Origin: Bacteroidaceae bacterium
Lineage (GTDB): Bacteria > Bacteroidota > Bacteroidia > Bacteroidales > Bacteroidaceae
DNA: 64,000 nucleotides
Reading direction: 5' to 3'
NCBI GenBank assembly: GCA_017429525.1
Contig: JAFROT010000015.1
Span: 62,001-126,000 of the forward strand
A program made the translations under genes and the position numbers. Of this stretch, positions 34,299 through 42,136 are shown in pieces; within the stretch, counting starts at the first letter, position 1, and every line of letters begins with the position of its first letter. Under the pieces are notes generated by a model that saw only the letters and a program-made list of their open reading frames with translations, was not told the origin of the DNA and did no database searches.

Positions 34299-35411
34299 TC
34301 AGCTGTTCTCGAGGTGGGCAAGGGTCTGGAGTCGCCGCATCGCGGCAGCATCGTTTTTCGGGCAGATCATCAGCACGCCGTCGGCCTCGGTGATGACGAA
34401 GTTGTCCAAGCCGCTGATGGCCGCGATGTGGCCTGACGGCAGGCGCACGATGTTGCCGCTGGCGTTGTCAAAGAGTGCCTCGGAGTGCATCGTGATGTTC
34501 TCGCGACCATCCACCTTCACGTCTGATGGCGGATAGGGCGTGTTGGTGCGTGGTGAATGGAGCACGTCGGTGGCCATCGTATACCACGTCCCGACGTCGG
34601 CCCACCCGAAGCGGCAACGCTGCACGTAGTTGTGTCCCGTGTGCTCGAGCACGGCATATTCCATGGACAGGTTGGGCATGGCCGTGTAGAGGTGAGGCGG
34701 TTGCTGCGTCGTGAGTTTGCCGGTGAGCTCGGGGAAGACGTCGGTGTACTCAGGCACGTGCTTGACGATGTTGTAGATCATGTAGTGCGCTCCGAAGACA
34801 AAGAGACCTGTGTTCCAAAGAAATTCACCACTATCGGTGAACATGCGTGCGAAGTCCAAATCGGGCTTCTCGGTGAATGATTTCACATGGAAGATGTTCT
34901 CGTCGCCGTTCACGAGGTCGCCCATCTGCACGTAGCCATAGCCCGTCTCGGGGCGAGTGGGAGGGACGCCCAGGGTGATGACGCCGGGGTGTGCGGCTGC
35001 CATGTTCAACGCGCGCTTCAGGTCGTCGATGAAGAAGTTGTCATCATAGATGACCTGGTCGGCAGGCGAGACGGCGATGCAGGCGTCGGGGCAGAGCGCG
35101 CTGATGGCGGCTGTTGCCCAGGCCACGGGAGCCAATGTCCCACGGCGGACGGGCTCGGCCAGGATCTGCTCGCGCGGCACCTCGGGCAGCTGCTCGGCCA
35201 CGAGCGGCAGATAGCTTTCCTGCGTGCTGACGAAGATATGTGAGGGCTCTATGAATCGGGCAAAGCGGTCGTAGGTGCGCTGGATAAGCGTGCGGCCCGC
35301 TCCCGAGAAGTCAAGGAACTGTTTGGGCAGATGCTCGCGGCTGACGGGCCATAGACGGCCACCCAGGCCTCCGGCAAGTATCAGGCAATAGTTGTTTTTT
35401 GGGTTGTTCAT
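34299..35411 (-). CDS. Mannose-1-phosphate guanylyltransferase
   Basis: 370 residues. Makes GDP-mannose from mannose-1-phosphate and GTP for surface polysaccharides and glycans. The pyrophosphorylase signature is at the start (ILAGGLGGRLWPVSREHLPK), followed by VSPADQVIYD, ETGYGYVQMG, FTEKP and NTGLFVF. The length fits the single-domain ManC-like form without the isomerase domain. Its promoter lies in the divergent region shared with sufC. Confidence 0.92.
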   Translation of the reverse strand: MNNPKNNYCLILAGGLGGRLWPVSREHLPKQFLDFSGAGRTLIQRTYDRFARFIEPSHIFVSTQESYLPLVAEQLPEVPREQILAEPVRRGTLAPVAWATAAISALCPDACIAVSPADQVIYDDNFFIDDLKRALNMAAAHPGVITLGVPPTRPETGYGYVQMGDLVNGDENIFHVKSFTEKPDLDFARMFTDSGEFLWNTGLFVFGAHYMIYNIVKHVPEYTDVFPELTGKLTTQQPPHLYTAMPNLSMEYAVLEHTGHNYVQRCRFGWADVGTWYTMATDVLHSPRTNTPYPPSDVKVDGRENITMHSEALFDNASGNIVRLPSGHIAAISGLDNFVITEADGVLMICPKNDAAAMRRLQTLAHLENS

Positions 35412-35457
35412 GTATTAAAAATCGTAGTTAAAATGTGTTTTTGGGTTTTTCGCAGGG

Positions 35458-35489
35458 CTAAGATACAACGTTTTTTGTCATCTGCCAAA
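35458..35489 (-). promoter_or_regulatory. Promoter for the mannose-1-phosphate guanylyltransferase gene
   Basis: On the minus strand, TTTG at 35489-35486, a 20-nt gap, and TATCTTAG at 35465-35458 (one mismatch to TAnnTTTG), 47 nt before the ATG. Confidence 0.55.
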
Positions 35490-35634
35490 GCTTTTGACGT
35501 TTATTTTGAAGAAAAACGATTTTTTGAGCCTTTGCAACATTTTTTATACCACGAAACGTCCCTTTACGGTCATCTTTGCTACCCTTCCGTGCATAAAAAC
35601 GAGGTAAAAGGAGATGTATTCGATGAAAAATGCG

Positions 35635-35642
35635 TATCTTTG
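35635..35642 (+). promoter_or_regulatory. -7 element for sufCD
   Basis: TATCTTTG at 35635-35642, 25 nt before the sufC ATG. No good TTTG is seen 19-20 nt upstream, so only the -7 part is claimed. Confidence 0.5.
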
Positions 35643-35667
35643 CCCCGCAATTATCAGAAATACACTT

Positions 35668-36414
35668 ATGCTTGAAATCAAAAACCTGCATGCCACGGTC
35701 GGTGGCAAGGAGATATTGAAAGGCATCGATCTCACCGTCAGGCCGGGCGAAATCCATGCACTCATGGGACAGAACGGCGCGGGCAAGTCGACGCTCTCCA
35801 ACGTCCTCGTCGGGCATCCTGCCTACACGGTCACGGAAGGCACGGTCACGTTCAATGGCAAGGACTTGCTGTCGATGACGCCCGACGAGCGCTCCCACGA
35901 GGGCCTCTTCCTCTCGTTCCAACAGCCTGTTGAGATTCCGGGCGTCTCGATGGTCAACTTTATGCGTGCTGCGCTTAATGCCAAGCGCAAGTATCAGGGA
36001 CTGGAGCCGCTCGATGCTGGCGCGTTCCTTAAACTAATGCGTGAACGCCGCAAGATTGTGGGGCTGGACAACAAACTGACCAGCCGCTCCGTCAACGAAG
36101 GCTTCAGCGGAGGCGAGAAGAAGCGTAACGAGATCTTCCAGATGGCTATGCTCGAGCCCACTCTGGCCATCCTCGACGAGACCGATTCGGGCCTCGATGT
36201 CGACGCTCTGCGCATCGTCGCCGAAGGCTTCAACAAACTGCGCACGCCCGAGACCTCTGCCATCGTCATCACCCACTATCAGCGTCTGCTCGACTACCTG
36301 AAGCCCGATGTCGTCCATGTGCTCATCGGAGGGCGCATCGTCCGTACAGGCGGCCCCGAACTGGCCATGGAGATCGAGCGCCGTGGCTTCGACTGGATTA
36401 AGGAAGAACTATGA
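35668..36414 (+). CDS. sufC: Fe-S assembly ATPase SufC
   Basis: 248 residues from the ATG at 35668; an earlier in-frame ATG at 35614 lies upstream of the -7 element. ABC ATPase of the SUF iron-sulfur scaffold. Walker A at residues 34-42 (GQNGAGKST), signature FSGGEKKR (the SufC-specific form), Walker B LAILDETDSGLD. Partner SufD follows with an ATGA overlap. SufB, normally just upstream in this phylum, is missing here. Confidence 0.95.
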   Translation: MLEIKNLHATVGGKEILKGIDLTVRPGEIHALMGQNGAGKSTLSNVLVGHPAYTVTEGTVTFNGKDLLSMTPDERSHEGLFLSFQQPVEIPGVSMVNFMRAALNAKRKYQGLEPLDAGAFLKLMRERRKIVGLDNKLTSRSVNEGFSGGEKKRNEIFQMAMLEPTLAILDETDSGLDVDALRIVAEGFNKLRTPETSAIVITHYQRLLDYLKPDVVHVLIGGRIVRTGGPELAMEIERRGFDWIKEEL

Positions 36415-37586
36415 ATCAGTACTTAGAATTATTCCACGAGCAACGAGCGCTCATCGACGCCCCTTCGCCTGCGTTCATGAATGCTTGCCGCGACGATGCT
36501 GCGGCTGCTTTCCAGCGCATGGGCTTCCCCTCGCGTAAGGTGGAGCGTTACCGCTATACGGACGTCGAGGCAGCCTTCGCCCCAAACTACGGCGTGAATC
36601 TCCGCCCGTCGGCCGTCGCCGATGTCCCTGAAGGTATTGCTCGCCTTTATGCTACGCTGGCCGATGTTCGGACCGATGCCATCACGGCGTTGAACACGAT
36701 GTTGGCGCAGGAATTGCTGGTCGTTCACGTGCCTGCGGGCGTCCACAAGGAGAATCCCGTTCAGGTGACGCATACGCTGCGCGCCACGGCCCCTTTGATG
36801 CAGAACCGTCGGTTGCTCATCGTCGCAGAGGCAGGTGCTCACGTGCAGGTGCTGCTCGACAGCCGTGCCGAGACGGGGCAGGAATTCCTGACGACGCAAG
36901 TCACGGAAGTCTTCGTGGGCGAAGGTGCTCATGTCGAGATCTATGACATCGAGAATACGCACGAGCGTTGCCACCGCTTCCATCAGCTCTACGCGCAAGT
37001 GGCTGCAGCCGGCCATCTCAGCCATACGGCGTTCACGTTGGCCAGCGGTCTCAGTCGCAATCAGACAGAAGTGACGCTGGTGGGCGAGGGTGGTGAAGTG
37101 AACCTCTACGGCTGCGCCATCACCGACGGCCATCAGCACGTCGACAACAACACGCTCATCGACCATCGTGCTGCCGCCTGTCGCAGCCGCGAACTCTATA
37201 AATATGTCGTCGACCAGCAGTCCACCGCGGCTTTCGCTGGTCGCGTGCTCGTGCGTCAAGAGGCTGTGCAGACCGACTCCGTCGAGCGCAATGCTAATCT
37301 CGTCTGTACCAACGAGGCGCGCATGTGGACCCAGCCCATGCTCGAGATCTACGCCGACGATGTGCAGTGTTCGCACGGCTCCACCGTTGGGCAACTCAAT
37401 GCCGACGCCCTCTTCTATATGCGCCAACGTGGCATCAGCGAGGCCGACGCTCGCATGCTCCTCAAGCAGGCCTTTGCCAGCGAGGTCATCGATGCTTTGC
37501 CGCTCGAGGCCCTGCGCCCGCGCCTTCACGCCCTCGTCGAGAAGCGCTTCCGCAACTGCGAGGACTGCCGTCTCTGCCGCAAGTGA
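36411..37586 (+). CDS. sufD: Fe-S cluster assembly protein SufD
   Basis: 391 residues. Pairs with SufB and SufC in the scaffold complex. Beta-helix core with GLSRNQTEVTLVGEGGEVNL, then HQHVDNNTLIDHRA, and the conserved AFAGRVLVRQEAVQTDS and CSHGSTVGQLNADALFYMRQRGI-type region (CSHGSTVGQLN, FYMRQRGI). The C-terminus NCEDCRLCRK holds three closely placed cysteines. Its start overlaps the sufC stop. No sufS or sufB follows. Confidence 0.93.
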   Translation: MNQYLELFHEQRALIDAPSPAFMNACRDDAAAAFQRMGFPSRKVERYRYTDVEAAFAPNYGVNLRPSAVADVPEGIARLYATLADVRTDAITALNTMLAQELLVVHVPAGVHKENPVQVTHTLRATAPLMQNRRLLIVAEAGAHVQVLLDSRAETGQEFLTTQVTEVFVGEGAHVEIYDIENTHERCHRFHQLYAQVAAAGHLSHTAFTLASGLSRNQTEVTLVGEGGEVNLYGCAITDGHQHVDNNTLIDHRAAACRSRELYKYVVDQQSTAAFAGRVLVRQEAVQTDSVERNANLVCTNEARMWTQPMLEIYADDVQCSHGSTVGQLNADALFYMRQRGISEADARMLLKQAFASEVIDALPLEALRPRLHALVEKRFRNCEDCRLCRK

Positions 37587-37620
37587 GGCTACCGTTCCGG
37601 CCTTATGGGTTATCTTATTT

Positions 37621-37650
37621 TTCGCTTTTCATTTTTCACTTTTCACTGAT
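37621..37650. repeat. TTTTCAC 7-bp array after sufD
   Basis: Four units of TTTTCAC/TTTTCAT type shortly after the sufD stop. The same unit occurs at 39560-39595 (inverted), 39627-39658 and 40988-41018. Confidence 0.65.
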
Positions 37651-37801
37651 TCCCGTTCACGTTCCTTTGTGTTCGCCTGTGGCGAGACATCGGACGCATG
37701 ATAAAAACAGGCAAAGCGCGTAGCGCACATGTCTTTGTTAGATTTTGTTTCAGATTCGAGAAACTTCTGCGCGAAGCGCATCCCGTTATGTTCCGTTCAA
37801 T

Positions 37802-38218
37802 ATGATTACTTTCCAATCGATCAATGTCCCGCTCCCCGAACTCGACCGTGCAGCGGTCGAAGCCTGGGTCGTCGAGGTAGCCGCCTCCTATGGTCGCCGT
37901 GTCGGCGAGATTGCCTATGTGTTTGTCGACGACGAGGAGATCCTGCGCGTCAATCGCCAGTTCCTCCAGCACGATTACTATACGGACATCATCACCTTTG
38001 GCGATGCCTCGAGCCATACCCTCAATGGCGACCTCATCATCAGTCTCGACACGGTTCGTACTAATGCCGAAGCGCTCGGCGTCAGCTACGACAGCGAGCT
38101 CCGTCGTGTCGTCATCCACGGCGTGCTCCACCTGTGCGGACTCAACGACAAAGGTCCGGGCGAACGCGAACTTATGGAGGCGGCCGAGAATCGTGCACTC
38201 GCCCTCATTCGCTTCTGA
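37802..38218 (+). CDS. ybeY: rRNA maturation endonuclease YbeY
   Basis: 138 residues from the ATG at 37802 (MITFQSINVPLPEL). The frame is open upstream to a TTG at 37745, but that part has no family similarity. Core: IAYVFVDDEEILRVNRQFL, DYYTDIITF, GDLIISLDTV and the metal site HGVLHLCGLNDKGPGE. The third zinc ligand is Asp instead of the His of E. coli (HxxxHxxGxxD), a variant I recall from other Bacteroidales sequences. Role: 16S rRNA 3' maturation and ribosome quality control. Confidence 0.93.
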   Translation: MITFQSINVPLPELDRAAVEAWVVEVAASYGRRVGEIAYVFVDDEEILRVNRQFLQHDYYTDIITFGDASSHTLNGDLIISLDTVRTNAEALGVSYDSELRRVVIHGVLHLCGLNDKGPGERELMEAAENRALALIRF

Positions 38219-38229
38219 ACGTCCCTTGC

Positions 38230-38430
38230 TCGTCCACTCGGGCTCTGCTCGTTTCGCTTAGCGAAGAACTTATCAACTTTCAACTCTCAACTCTCCGCTC
38301 GAGCTTGCTCGCTTCCCTTAGCGAAGAACTTTCAACTTTCAACTTTCAACTCTCAACTCTCCGCTCGAGCTTGCTCGCTTCGCTAGCGAAGAACTTTCAA
38401 CTCTCAACTTTCAACTCCCAAAAACCAAGC
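38230..38430. repeat. Three tandem core-plus-heptamer repeats before the TlpA gene
   Basis: Three units, each with a core containing GCTTCGCTTAGCGAAG or a close variant (38230-38270, 38292-38330, 38359-38393) followed by a CTTTCAA/CTCTCAA array. The last array ends a few bases before the ATG at 38435, so the mRNA leader would consist of G-free heptamers. Confidence 0.85.
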
Positions 38431-38434
38431 AAAA

Positions 38435-39544
38435 ATGAAGAAACTTCTCTCTCTCGCCGCGCTCGCGCTGATGCTCTGCGTGGCAGCCTGCCAACAAGGC
38501 GGCTACAAAATCTCTGGCACCGTCCAGGGGGCAGCTGATGGCGACACCGTCATCTTGGCTAACGTCAAGAGCATGTATCAGGTCGATACGCTCCAACAGA
38601 CCCTCATCAAAGACGGTAAGTTTGAATTCGCTGGCAAGCAAGACTCTGCCATGATGTGTTACGTCATTTGGAACTCTACAGCCGATCCCGACCTCCGCAT
38701 CGCCACCCAAGTGGCACTCGAGGACGGCGCTATCACCGTTGAACTCGACACCGCCGAGAACACTTTCGCTAAGGTGGGCGGCACGCCGGCCAACGATGCC
38801 CTCTATGGTCTCGCACAGGAGGAGCAGGGCCTCAACGACCTTGCCCGGACCATCTACGAGGTGATGGGCGACTCTGCAGCCAGCGATCTGGACAAGGCTG
38901 AGGCAGAGCGCAATCTGAACGACCTGCAGGACAAGGCCGTCGAACTCTATCAGAAGTTCATCGCAGCCAACATCCAGAATGTGGCAGGTCAGACCTATCT
39001 CATGGAGTATGCCAGCATGCTCGGCGACGACTTCGTGGCTCAGCAGCTCGAGGCAATCCCCGACGTTCACAACAGCACGCTCGACGAGCTCCGCGAGGTC
39101 TATGCAGTCAAAGCCAAGACGGCTGTCGGTCAGCCCATGCTCGACATTAAGGCCAAGACCCCCGAAGGCGCTGACCTCAGCGTGGCCGAGGTGGCCAAAG
39201 GCGCCAAGGTGCTCATGATCGACTTCTGGGCAAGTTGGTGTGGCCCCTGCCGTGCTGAGATGCCCAACGTGAAGGCCGCCTACGAGAAGTTCCATCCTCA
39301 GGGCTTCGACATCATCGGTGTCAGCCTCGACCAGGACGCTGAAGCCTGGAAGAAGGCCATCGCCGACCTCGGCATGGCTTGGCCTCAGATCAGCGACCTC
39401 AAGGGTTGGGATTGCGAAGGTGCTTCCGCCTATGGCGTCCGTGCCATCCCTGCCACTGTGCTTGTCAAGGACGGTAAGATTGTCGCTCGCGACGTTCGTG
39501 GCGAGGCTCTTGCCGCCAAGATCGAGGAATTGTTGAAGAACTAA
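38435..39544 (+). CDS. TlpA-like thioredoxin-fold lipoprotein with DUF4369-type domain
   Basis: 369 residues. Lipoprotein signal (LCVAAC). The first 200 residues match the DUF4369-type beta domain often fused to thioredoxin folds in Bacteroidota (YKISGTVQGAADGDTVIL). The C-terminal part is TlpA/AhpC-like with Cys269-Gly-Pro-Cys272 (FWASWCGPCRAEMP) and the cis-Pro region AIPATVLVKDGKIVAR. Probably a periplasmic thiol reductase for cytochrome or envelope protein maturation. Its leader is made of repeats (38230-38430). Confidence 0.92.
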   Translation: MKKLLSLAALALMLCVAACQQGGYKISGTVQGAADGDTVILANVKSMYQVDTLQQTLIKDGKFEFAGKQDSAMMCYVIWNSTADPDLRIATQVALEDGAITVELDTAENTFAKVGGTPANDALYGLAQEEQGLNDLARTIYEVMGDSAASDLDKAEAERNLNDLQDKAVELYQKFIAANIQNVAGQTYLMEYASMLGDDFVAQQLEAIPDVHNSTLDELREVYAVKAKTAVGQPMLDIKAKTPEGADLSVAEVAKGAKVLMIDFWASWCGPCRAEMPNVKAAYEKFHPQGFDIIGVSLDQDAEAWKKAIADLGMAWPQISDLKGWDCEGASAYGVRAIPATVLVKDGKIVARDVRGEALAAKIEELLKN

Positions 39545-39559
39545 ACAGACGAACGTTTT

Positions 39560-39698
39560 TAAGTGAAAAGTGAAAAATGAAAAGTGAAAAATAAGGATTA
39601 CTCTCAGGACTTGAAAGGTAACTTGTATTTTTCACTTTTCACTTTTCACTTTTCACTAAATTGTATTCGTCACTCGTCATTCGTCACTCGTCATTCTC
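39560..39698. repeat. GTGAAAA/TTTTCAC inverted array plus CGTCATT array
   Basis: GTGAAAA units (39560-39595) face TTTTCAC units (39627-39658). A different 7-bp array, CGTCACT/CGTCATT, follows at 39664-39698 and ends directly before the ATG at 39701. Period 7 is kept in all three arrays. Confidence 0.8.
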
Positions 39699-39700
39699 CC

Positions 39701-40986
39701 ATGAACCAGCCTACGCTCGACTTCATCCGTCTGCATGCTGCCGACGACGTGCGTCAGTTGGCACTCGGCAGTGCGCCGGCTGGTGTCGACCTGCGTGCTG
39801 CGCTTCGTCAGATTGAAGGCCGTCAGTTGGCCGCCCGCAAGCTTCCTTCGTGGGCGGCCAACGACGGCCTCCTCTTTCCCCGGCGCCTGTCGCTTGAGCA
39901 GTGCTCCAGCGAGGCTACGGCTCGCTACAAGCGTCAGTTGGTAGCTGGTCTGCTACGTCAGGAGGGCGGTGCAGCAGCGTCCTTCGCCGACCTCACCGCC
40001 GGCTTCGGCGTTGACTTCGTGGCGCTCGCACCTCTCTTTGCTCAGGCCCTTTATGTCGACCGCGATCCCGACCTCTGCGAGCTGGCGCGCCACAACCTGT
40101 CCTGCCTCGGCATCGCCCACGCTCAGGTCCTTGCGGCTTCGGCTGAGGACGTGTTGGACGCCCTGCCCGTCCGCGACCTTCCCCTCTCCCTCGTGATGCT
40201 TGATCCTGCCCGCCGTGACGCGGCAGGGCGTAAGGTCGCGCTCATCGAGGATTGCACGCCCGATGTCTGCTCCCTGCAGGGGCGGCTGCGCTCCGTGGCG
40301 CGCCTCACGCTCATCAAGCTCTCGCCTATGCTCGACCTCACGGCGGCCCTGCGCTCGCTGCACTCCTCGTCGAGGCACACATCGTCAGCGTGGGAGGTGA
40401 GTGCAAGGAACTCCTGCTGCTGATGCGAGGAGAGGGCGCTTCATCGCTGTCAGCTCCCTCCTCTCTCGACGATGTCCCTATCAGCTGTGTCGACCTCCCC
40501 TCACAACTCGCTGCCGACGAGGACTTCGCCGAGCCGTTTCTCTTCACGCGTACTGAGGAGGCCGCAGCGCCTGCACCCCTTTATCCCGAGCCTGCAGCTC
40601 TTGCCTCGGCAGAGGGCCTTTACCTCTACGAGCCGTTGGCCAGTCTGCTCAAGGCTGGAGCCTTCCGCCTGCTCGGTCAGCGCTACCCCGTGCAGAAGCT
40701 GGCGCCGCAGAGCCATCTCTACGTCTCGCGCCTGCCCGTCAAGGACTTCCCGGGACGTGCGTGGCGCATTCAAGACACCTCCACGTTCGCCAAGCGCGAC
40801 CTGCGCCGATTCCTCGCTGACATCCCTGCGGCCGAACTCTCCGTGCGCGGCTTTCCCGCTTCCGTGGCCACCCTCCGGCGGCAGCTCCACCTCCGCGAAG
40901 GTGGTACCGCCCATCTCATCGCCACCACCCTTGCCGACAACACCCGCTTGCTCCTGAAAGTGGAACGCGACATTCCTATCAGATAA
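39701..40986 (+). pseudogene. THUMP-like class I methyltransferase, apparently frameshifted
   Basis: The first frame (39701 to a stop at 40423) has a SAM-binding fold (FADLTAGFGVDFVALAPLF, YVDRDP, VMLDPARRD) and runs to KLSPMLDLTAALRSL. From there the homologous sequence continues in the -1 frame (VEAHIVSVGGECKELLLLM, on to RIQDTSTFAKRDLRRF and the end at 40986). The break lies at about 40352-40372 and needs a one-base deletion or two-base insertion. Together the parts make one protein of about 427 residues, similar in layout to the THUMP-like methyltransferases of Bacteroidota. It could be a sequence error, a recent pseudogene or, less likely, programmed shifting. Confidence 0.8.
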
Positions 40987-40987
40987 C

Positions 40988-41018
40988 TCTTATTTTTCAC
41001 TTTTCACTTTTCACTTTC
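40988..41018. repeat. TTTTCAC array directly before the WbqC-like gene
   Basis: Units of TTTTCAC end three bases before the ATG at 41022. There is no Shine-Dalgarno-like sequence; the leader is G-free. Confidence 0.65.
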
Positions 41019-41021
41019 CCC

Positions 41022-41603
41022 ATGTCCCTCCCCACCGCCTATCTCGCTCCCGTCTCCTGGTACAAAGCGCTGGCAGCACTCCCCGCTGCAGCCATTGAGC
41101 AGCACGAGCACTATGTCAAGCAGACCCCGCGCAACCGTGCCCGCATCCTCATGCCCACGGGCGTGCAGGACCTCATCGTCCCCGTAGAGGCGGCCCCCCA
41201 TCACACCCCCATCCGCGACATCCGCATCAGCGAGCATGACCATTGGCGCCACCACCACTGGAGCGCCCTCCGCACCGCCTACGGCAAGAGTCCCTTCTTC
41301 GAGTACTACGCCGATGATTTCGCCCCTTTCTATGAGCGTCGTTATGACTTCCTGCTCGACTTCAACCTGCGCCTCCACGAGACCGTCTGCCAGCTCATCG
41401 ACCTCGACGTGCCCCTCACCCTTACCGTGGCCTACGATGCTGCCGCCTTCACCGATTTCCGCGACCTCCCTGTCGACACCACCCCTTACTACCAAGTCTT
41501 TGCCGAACGTCTCGGCTTCTCTCCCGATCTCAGCATCATCGACCTCATCTGCAACCTCGGACCTGAAAGCATCCTGTATCTGAATGCCCCGAAAACTCTA
41601 TAG
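41022..41603 (+). CDS. WbqC family protein
   Basis: 193 residues. WbqC-like features: YLAPVSWYKALA near the start, EQHEHYVKQTPRNRARILMP, an internal WSALRTAYGKSPFFEYYADD and an IIDLICNLGPES end. In O-antigen clusters WbqC-like proteins accompany sugar modification; the activity is not established. Here it stands alone after the methyltransferase gene. Confidence 0.85.
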   Translation: MSLPTAYLAPVSWYKALAALPAAAIEQHEHYVKQTPRNRARILMPTGVQDLIVPVEAAPHHTPIRDIRISEHDHWRHHHWSALRTAYGKSPFFEYYADDFAPFYERRYDFLLDFNLRLHETVCQLIDLDVPLTLTVAYDAAAFTDFRDLPVDTTPYYQVFAERLGFSPDLSIIDLICNLGPESILYLNAPKTL

Positions 41604-41621
41604 GTGACCTATAGTCGTGCA

Positions 41622-41731
41622 GCCCTGCAAGTCCGTTCGCACAGCCCTGCACGACCGCTCCTTAAGTCCTTCACGACCGCTCGCATCGCCCCTCATGTAT
41701 AGACGCATCGCCCTGCGCGACTATATGTGTG
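41622..41731. repeat. 22-bp tandem repeat, locus 3
   Basis: Five consecutive 22-bp units beginning GCCCTGCAAGTCCGTTCG and drifting to GCCCTGCGCGACTATATG. Same family as 16460-16538 and 17641-17772. Confidence 0.8.
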
Positions 41732-41757
41732 CGTTATTCGGTCGCGACCGAATAACG
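41732..41757. repeat. Perfect 26-bp palindrome
   Basis: Half-site CGTTATTCGGTCG followed by its exact complement CGACCGAATAACG with no loop, adjoining the end of the 22-bp array. Confidence 0.85.
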
Positions 41758-41920
41758 AAGTCCTCTATATGAATTCACCGATTCCTCCAATCAACTTGCC
41801 CTGCACGACCAGAACATTCTTCCTCATTGACCCGTCAACCGACCTTCATCCTCCAGCCTCCATTTTCCCGCCCCCTATATTCTTACGCGCGCACGCGCAC
41901 GTAAAAACTTTTGCGAGCAC

Positions 41921-42022
41921 CTACACTTTAGCACTCTTTTACACTCATCAGCTTGATTAGCAGCAAAATAACCACTTCAAAAATGGTGTAGTTTGGGTGT
42001 AATTTACAGTGCTAAAGTGTAG
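41921..42022. mobile_element. MITE-like element, copy A
   Basis: 102 bp with perfect 14-bp terminal inverted repeats: CTACACTTTAGCAC (41921-41934) and GTGCTAAAGTGTAG (42009-42022). No ORF. Its reverse complement aligns inside with copy B at 49819-49908 (both have CTACAC/TTACAC, then CAAACTACACC). It lies at the outer edge of the AT-rich island. No target-site duplication is obvious. Confidence 0.75.
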
Positions 42023-42136
42023 TTTGTGCCTCAAAATCGACGAAAATGTCGTCAGAAACAGGCAAATGTCGTCAAAAGTAGGCGCAAATCTTGTCAAATG
42101 TCGTTCACAAATGCACAAATGTAGACAAGAAAAGCA

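Larger units (their letters stand above)
41604..42136. other. Intergenic region with 22-bp array, palindrome and MITE-like element
   Basis: 533 bases without a gene. In order: the 22-bp array (41622-41731), a perfect 26-bp palindrome (41732-41757), an unremarkable stretch, the CTACACT element (41921-42022), and short direct repeats of AAATGTCGTCA type (42044-42110). Confidence 0.7.

Noticed and set aside
35614..35667. Earlier ATG for sufC
   Set aside because: It lies upstream of the -7 element and adds residues before the conserved MLEIKNL start.
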